Source of the DNA: Sphagnum compactum
Taxonomy: Eukaryota; Bryophyta; Sphagnopsida; Sphagnales
Length of the DNA stretch: 64,000 nt
Assembly: GCA_965153455.1 (NCBI GenBank)
Contig: OZ234495.1
Coordinates: 15,310,875 to 15,374,874, forward strand
Reading direction: 5' to 3'
Numbering within the stretch: position 1 is the first letter of the stretch; every line of letters starts with the position of its first letter. The notes below the pieces were generated by a model, which saw nothing but the letters and a program-made list of their open reading frames with translations, was not told where the DNA came from and did not search any database. Shown here one piece after another: positions 61,745-64,000 of this stretch. The position numbers and the translations under genes were made by a program.

Positions 61745-61857
61745 GCACGCAAATTCACCATATGTTTTTTCTTTCTCCTTGTGATTGTTCATGTATTCTA
61801 CATGTGAATTCACCATGTGTTTTTTCTTTATCCTTGTGGTTGTTCATCTATAGTAGA
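61745..61857. repeat. ~56-bp tandem duplication
   Basis: AATTCACCATATGTTTTTTC then TCCTTGTGATTGTTCATGTA is repeated as AATTCACCATGTGTTTTTTC then TCCTTGTGGTTGTTCATCTA. Confidence 0.8.
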
Positions 61858-62204
61858 CACATCATCTTTGCTTCCTTTTTCCTTCTTGCGACAAATGCAG
61901 CTTTTTTTAATCTTTATTTCATAGCTCTCTTTTATGTGTTGTTGGCTCACCATCATCACACATCCATCAACATTGCTTTCACAACAATTTCACAACTTTT
62001 CTTTCATGCAATTGGTTCTTGTTTTGCTTTTGTCAACTTGTTTTGTTTCTTGTTCCAAGTTTTAAGTAGATTCTTGTTTCATGTGTTGCAAGTCTTGTAA
62101 GTTTTCAATCCCATTTGTGTAGTGTATGTGTGGTTGTGTGTGGTTGTGTTGTAAGAGTCACATTGTAAAAGAAGAATAATGTTATAGAGTATTTGAATTA
62201 TTGT

Positions 62205-62340
62205 TGCAGGAAGAAGTTGTGTTGCATTGCAAGAGAAGAACAATGTTGCAAAGCAATTGCAAAATTTGTGTTGCACAAAGAAGCAATGTTATACAAAGAA
62301 GTTGTGTTACATGAAGAAGTTGTGTTGTATGAATTTTTGC
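62205..62340. repeat. Degenerate GAAGAAGTTGTGTTG minisatellite
   Basis: Variants of GAAGAAGTTGTGTTGCA recur about seven times with 15-24-bp spacing. This accounts for the repetitive frames on both strands (62193-62390). Confidence 0.7.
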
Positions 62341-62499
62341 ATAGAAGACAAAAGGGATGGAGTTTTATGGTAGAATTTTGCAATAAATAGGAGAGGGGTT
62401 CTTGCTAATTGGTAATTTATGTGCTTGTGTTTGAAGGTGATAACTTAGTGCTATGAATAGAGGTGGGAATCTTCATATTTTGAAGATTTGTAATTACAT

Positions 62500-64000
62500 T
62501 GTCATTGACCTTACCATTAATGAAAATCTTATTTATTTATTGCCACTTAGACATGTCATGTCTCTTATTTATTCAAGAGGTGTGTGCAAGTAGGAGTAGA
62601 GTTTGCTAATATCAACACTACCATCAACATTAACTCCACATGTGTGAATGACACATAAAAAAGTTAAATGGCAATACATGAACTCACATGATCCAATAAT
62701 TGGAAAAAATTGTTTCACAACTTTCATACAATGTAAATTGCTTTCTATTGTTGGTGGCAACAATTTTACACCCAAATCCAACAATAGTTAAAGTCCTAAA
62801 ACATTAGTCTCTCATTAAAGTCCCATATTCATTCAATAATTTCACACTTGTAATTGCACTATATAAGAGAACTGTTATATGGATTGACCATCTATACTTT
62901 AATTTTAGTTTTGCATTTTGAAATAAACTTGTCAATATGATCCAATGTTTTGCGGCTAGGAATTTAATTTTAGGCCTAACCTTTGGATACCAACATAACA
63001 TATTCCTTAATTTTTATACAAGAGAGGATACATATCAAAACATCCTACAATTTATTAGAAAAGATAGTTTCTCATTCAATTTAATTTTCTTCCTTTGTCA
63101 GTTATTGATTATAAATAAATAAATTTTCCATTTCCAAAACATTAAAGATATGTACAAAGGTTATCCATACCAAAGTTTCCAATTCTAGTTGCTTACAAAA
63201 ATTTATGCAAGAGAACAATGTAGCCTACAAGAGCAAAAACAACATGAACACAATTTGAAATTAAATAATTTGCAATGAAATTCAACCTAGTTCTTCGAAG
63301 AACTATGCACAATTGTAATGCAAATTGCACACCCCAAGCACATTCCATGACACAAACCCACCTCAAGTCCCACATAGTTTAATCATCATCAACTTGCAAC
63401 TTTTTTGTTAAATAAAAATGTCTATCAAATCATAGTTTTTTTTAGGCAAAGAATTTTCAATTTTCATGTAGACTTTCAAATCTAAATTTGGCTTGCAAAG
63501 TAAATGCAAGTCATCAAACTATTTTTTTACCATCATGATGATTTGGTGTATATTCTCCATTCACGACGAATAGTGTTTTAATGTTGTCAAAACACCAGCA
63601 AGATTGAACAGTTGTTCAATTTTTATTTGCGAAATTAAAATGCCAAGAATTTGTTTTACAAGGAAGCCAACATATATAAACTAGCCTTCATGTGACATGT
63701 ATGCACCACCAAGCAAGGGGATATGCGCATGCAAATGAAAGAACAAACAACCTCTTGAACAAAAATAATTCTCCAATAACGAGTGCATATAATCGCTCCT
63801 AAATTAAAATTCCAATACCAAACATATTTTCTTCAAGATCCTCACCAAAGTCATCAACTATTGTTATAGATGTATTAGTAGTATGATTCGATCGATCAAA
63901 GAAGATTGTTAAAAGAGGAATAACAACTCAACTACATCATATTTATAAGCTATCCAAATTGCATTCTTGGTTCTCATGTAGTTATCCACAACAAATTTTG
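62500..64000. other. AT-rich intergenic DNA to the window end
   Basis: No recognised gene, RNA or mobile-element terminus. The longest frames are below 75 codons. Confidence 0.55.

Larger units (their letters stand above)
60478..62500. other. 3' flank of Rab5, no recognised gene
   Basis: It probably starts with the 3' UTR. Several 60-125-codon plus-strand frames exist (60847-61137, 61723-62100), but they are cysteine/phenylalanine-rich, partly repeat-derived and match no family I know. Confidence 0.5.

Noticed and set aside
61723-62100. 125-codon plus-strand frame as a membrane protein
   Set aside because: Part of it is a 56-bp tandem duplication, it is Phe/Cys/His-rich by composition, and it has no relation to Rab5 exons.
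1-64000. CRISPR arrays, operons, rRNA genes, phage or plasmid functions
   Set aside because: The intron structure and gene families are nuclear plant; no regularly spaced identical repeats with unique spacers and no prokaryotic gene clusters were seen.

Overview
The window is nuclear DNA from a land plant. It is AT-rich (by eye, about one third G+C) and carries intron-containing genes separated by long stretches of repeats and decayed transposons. The plant-type synaptotagmin, a RABF2-class Rab5 with a CC-containing tail, and a viroplasmin/RNase H protein identify a plant. Two adjacent copies of the ciliary gene CFAP20 would suit a lineage with flagellated sperm (moss, liverwort, lycophyte, fern, cycad), but flowering plants also keep CFAP20, so the lineage is not resolved. 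I found no prokaryotic gene, rRNA, CRISPR array or organellar block.

Layout. (1) 0.6-3.3 kb, minus strand: a six-exon viroplasmin/RNase H gene. (2) 3.5-14.5 kb: AT-rich DNA and a heavily decayed Ty1/copia element (about 8.9-13 kb). (3) 15.2-22.1 kb, minus strand: two tandem CFAP20 paralogues with identical intron positions. (4) 24.1-38.4 kb: a decayed Ty3/gypsy element. Two non-autonomous CACTA (En/Spm-type) transposons sit inside its protease and integrase regions, each with matching TIRs and a 3-bp target duplication. One carries a large foldback, the other a tRNA-like (SINE-like) segment. (5) 38.4-39.7 kb: a hAT transposase pseudogene abutting the truncated right LTR copy. (6) 41.1-45.1 kb, minus strand: a complete 13-exon synaptotagmin (541 aa when spliced on the conserved pattern), with a possible 52-codon in-frame exon extension. 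(7) 45.7-47.0 kb: a degenerate repeat array upstream of it. (8) 47-57.5 kb: gene-poor DNA with a long TTAATTAA-rich array. (9) 57.6-60.5 kb, plus strand: a complete seven-exon Rab5 GTPase (202 aa). (10) 60.5-64 kb: no recognised gene.

The genes are ordinary eukaryotic single units, not an operon. Synaptotagmin (ER-plasma membrane contact) and Rab5 (endosome) both act in membrane traffic, but nothing in the sequence links them functionally. Exon boundaries were placed by hand from GT/GC-AG signals, reading-frame phase and recalled family sequences; no alignment software or transcript data was used.
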